NCBI GenBank assembly: GCA_029863355.1
Contig: JAOTVO010000119.1
Location: forward strand, 1-7,763
DNA: 7,763 nt
Reading direction: 5' to 3'
Source of the DNA: Candidatus Krumholzibacteriia bacterium
GTDB lineage: Bacteria > Krumholzibacteriota > Krumholzibacteria > WVZY01 > JAKEHA01
This document shows, piece by piece, positions 5,950 through 7,763 of this stretch (positions are counted from its first letter, which is position 1; each line of letters begins with the position of its first letter). The notes beneath the pieces are model-generated. The model searched no databases and was not told where the DNA came from. It was given only the letters and a program-made list of their open reading frames with translations. Both the position numbers and the translations under genes were made by a program.

Positions 5950-7763
5950 CGAGCGCTCGATAACGCGCCAGCATCGCGGACACTTCCTCGTTAGCCAGAA
6001 ACTGCGCGATCATGTCGCTGTCGTGCAGGCCGCTCACGATGTCCCGCACGATCGCGTGGTAGGAACGCAGGTAATGCGTCTGCTTTTCGCCGTTTCCGAC
6101 GTGCGAGTAGCATTTGTGCAGGAGTGCGTCCATTCGCAGGGCGACGTTGACGTCGCTGATCTTTGGTCGAATGTCATCACACAGCTTCAGCATCCCAATG
6201 AACATGTGCCGTTTGTAACCAAACACGCGGTAGTGGTCGAGGTGCGCCAGATAGCTTTCGGCGATCAGATCCTGGGATTCCATCGTGTACACGCGCTCGT
6301 CGACTTGCCGCAATATTTGTTGCGATCGTTTCCTGTCGCCCCGGCGCGTGTACACCATTGCAATCCGCATCTGACACCGCGCCGCATCGTCGTCGTAACC
6401 GATGGACTGGTACATCCGCGACGCCGTCTGGAACTCATGAATCGCATCGTCCTCGAGCGACTGCGCCAATGAGAACTCTCCGAGAAGGCGATGAAAGAGC
6501 GCTATCTGGTACTTCGCCTTTACTGACGTGGCCAATTGCTTCAGTTCGCCGACGAACGAGCTTGCTTTGCTCTGACTGGTCGAATTGTGCAGATCGAACA
6601 GAATCAACAGGGCAAAGAAGTACTGGCCGTCGTGGTTTGCCTCCGCGGCCCGTTTTCGTGCAGTTTCTGCAAACCTAATCGCATTCCCGTACTGACCCAT
6701 GTTTTGGTAGATGAACGCGTAGCGGAGCATGTAATCAGTGACGCGCTGAGTCATGTTCATGTTGACGCCAACACGCACCGCCTTATCGAGATAGCGTAAA
6801 GCGCGGCCGTACCTGCCCTCCTCGTAATACACCGCGCTCGCCAGAAAATACATCGAGCTAAGCTTGTCATAGGCGCGTCGCCGGTGCGCCATTCGAATGG
6901 ATTCCTTCAACTGGCTCCGGGCCTTTTCGTATATGGAGCTATTCAGATGTGACATGATGGTCGAATAGTTGATTGCGAGCAGCTGATCGCTGTCCCCCGC
7001 GGCCAGCGCTGCCTCTTTGGCCTTCGACAAAAAGCGCTCGTATCCCGTTCTATTCCCTACGCCCTCGTAGCAAAGCATGTAGAGCACAAACGCACGCGCC
7101 ATGAGGGATTTAGCCGCGCTTTCGAGTGCGGGCTCCATGAGGTCCAGGGTCTTTAGCGCGGCGACGTAGTCACCTCGGGCGAAGTAGTAGCTCGCTTCCA
7201 ACACCGACAGCTCACAGATCGTCGACAGCGGCACAGCAGCTGCACGTCGCCGAGCCGATTTGATCAACCGCCGACACGCCTGCAGGTTCCCGAGTTTCTC
7301 CAGGGCGGTTCCGTATCGATAGCACAACGACAGCGGGACAAGTTTTCTGTCACCGAGGATGTGCGTTTCAACAATGTCGACGATCGCTGCGTAGTTGTTG
7401 CCTTCCCATTCCGCCTCCATCCATCGCTTGACAAAGTAGCGTTTGAGGTGCCATCGACGGCTTCGCCATTCGCGGCTGTGCAGTTGCTCCACTGCGTCGA
7501 TCGTCTTTGAACACACTTCGCGGGTTTCGAAGAGGTCACGCCGCGGGCGCATTTCCCGCAAAGCGCTGATCTTGCAGACCAACGCCTCTCGCACCATGCC
7601 CGAGCGTTCATAGTGAAATGCCAACAATCGGTGCCGCTGGAGGGGCGCGACGGCGGCGGCGCGGTAGTAATCGACGTACGCCCGATGGTATTTGCGGCGC
7701 TCCTCCTCCCCTACGCCTCGGTAAAACGCCTCGCGTAGCGACTCACTCGCCAAGCCGACGACG
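5918..7763 (-). CDS. C-terminal part of a large TPR-repeat protein, probably a STAND/AAA ATPase or kinase-type regulator
   Basis: The frame is open to the right edge, so the N-terminus is missing. A TTG at 7753 is the first possible start codon but is probably internal. The first residues visible (LASESLREAFYRGV, EEERRKYHRAYVDYY, LLAFHYERSGMVREAL) match the segment that follows the ATPase module in STAND-type regulators, where a typical text is LREALY, then ERRALH, then LAxHYxxAG. The rest is alpha-helical with degenerate TPRs, clearest around residues 183-213, 298-331, 337-370 and 454-487, counted from 7753. The C-terminus (IVSGLHDSDMIAQFLANEEVSAML) also resembles the ending of such regulators. 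No DNA-binding or catalytic domain is visible within the window. Base composition is noticeably less GC-rich than the export genes. TPR character is confident; the regulator assignment is an inference from similarity remembered, not searched. Confidence 0.85.
   Translation of the reverse strand, partial: VVGLASESLREAFYRGVGEEERRKYHRAYVDYYRAAAVAPLQRHRLLAFHYERSGMVREALVCKISALREMRPRRDLFETREVCSKTIDAVEQLHSREWRSRRWHLKRYFVKRWMEAEWEGNNYAAIVDIVETHILGDRKLVPLSLCYRYGTALEKLGNLQACRRLIKSARRRAAAVPLSTICELSVLEASYYFARGDYVAALKTLDLMEPALESAAKSLMARAFVLYMLCYEGVGNRTGYERFLSKAKEAALAAGDSDQLLAINYSTIMSHLNSSIYEKARSQLKESIRMAHRRRAYDKLSSMYFLASAVYYEEGRYGRALRYLDKAVRVGVNMNMTQRVTDYMLRYAFIYQNMGQYGNAIRFAETARKRAAEANHDGQYFFALLILFDLHNSTSQSKASSFVGELKQLATSVKAKYQIALFHRLLGEFSLAQSLEDDAIHEFQTASRMYQSIGYDDDAARCQMRIAMVYTRRGDRKRSQQILRQVDERVYTMESQDLIAESYLAHLDHYRVFGYKRHMFIGMLKLCDDIRPKISDVNVALRMDALLHKCYSHVGNGEKQTHYLRSYHAIVRDIVSGLHDSDMIAQFLANEEVSAMLARYRALESKKPERVPV

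Noticed and set aside
6889..6900. 12-base palindrome CCATTCGAATGG in the TPR gene
   Set aside because: It is short and inside coding sequence; expected by chance in several thousand bases.

Overview
The window looks like chromosomal DNA from a high-GC, Gram-negative bacterium. The support is a TolC-type outer-membrane channel, an RND/HlyD-type periplasmic adaptor, a predicted outer-membrane DUF5916 barrel protein and a lipoprotein. DUF5916 proteins with an N-terminal CBM9-like domain, together with large TPR-rich signalling proteins, are familiar from lineages such as Gemmatimonadota, Candidatus Eisenbacteria and related phyla, Acidobacteriota and Myxococcota. I cannot place the organism more precisely from one window.

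Layout, left to right. Bases 1-4774 hold three genes, all on the minus strand and read from right to left: a 752-residue CBM9-like/DUF5916 outer-membrane protein (4774-2516), a TolC-family channel (about 2433-994) and a membrane-fusion adaptor (997-1). The adaptor runs off the left edge. The channel and adaptor genes overlap by the four bases ATGA, so they are very probably translationally coupled. The DUF5916 gene lies only about 80 bases upstream of them, with no convincing terminator between, so the three may form one transcript. The inner-membrane pump that should complete the tripartite export machine is expected just left of the window.

Bases 4775-5331 form a 557-base divergent intergenic region without a supportable gene. 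It contains a nested imperfect hairpin, a perfect 16-base palindrome and a short inverted repeat near the DUF5916 start. It must carry the control signals for both flanking transcription units.

Bases 5332-5880 on the plus strand encode a small 182-residue lipoprotein with a ZU5-like beta-sandwich domain, preceded by an excellent ribosome binding site. It ends at a strong intrinsic terminator (5906-5949). The stem of this terminator also encodes the last codons and stop of the convergent gene to the right.

Bases 5918-7763 on the minus strand hold the C-terminal part of a large TPR-repeat protein whose N-terminus lies beyond the right edge. It resembles the helical tail of STAND/AAA ATPase or Ser/Thr-kinase type regulators. 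Its base composition is clearly less GC-rich than the export genes.

How the genes work together: the left-hand genes suggest an envelope export or uptake module in which a DUF5916 outer-membrane protein is co-expressed with a tripartite efflux pair. The lipoprotein and the TPR regulator are separate convergent units with no demonstrable link to it. I see no tRNA, rRNA, CRISPR array, insertion sequence or defence system here.
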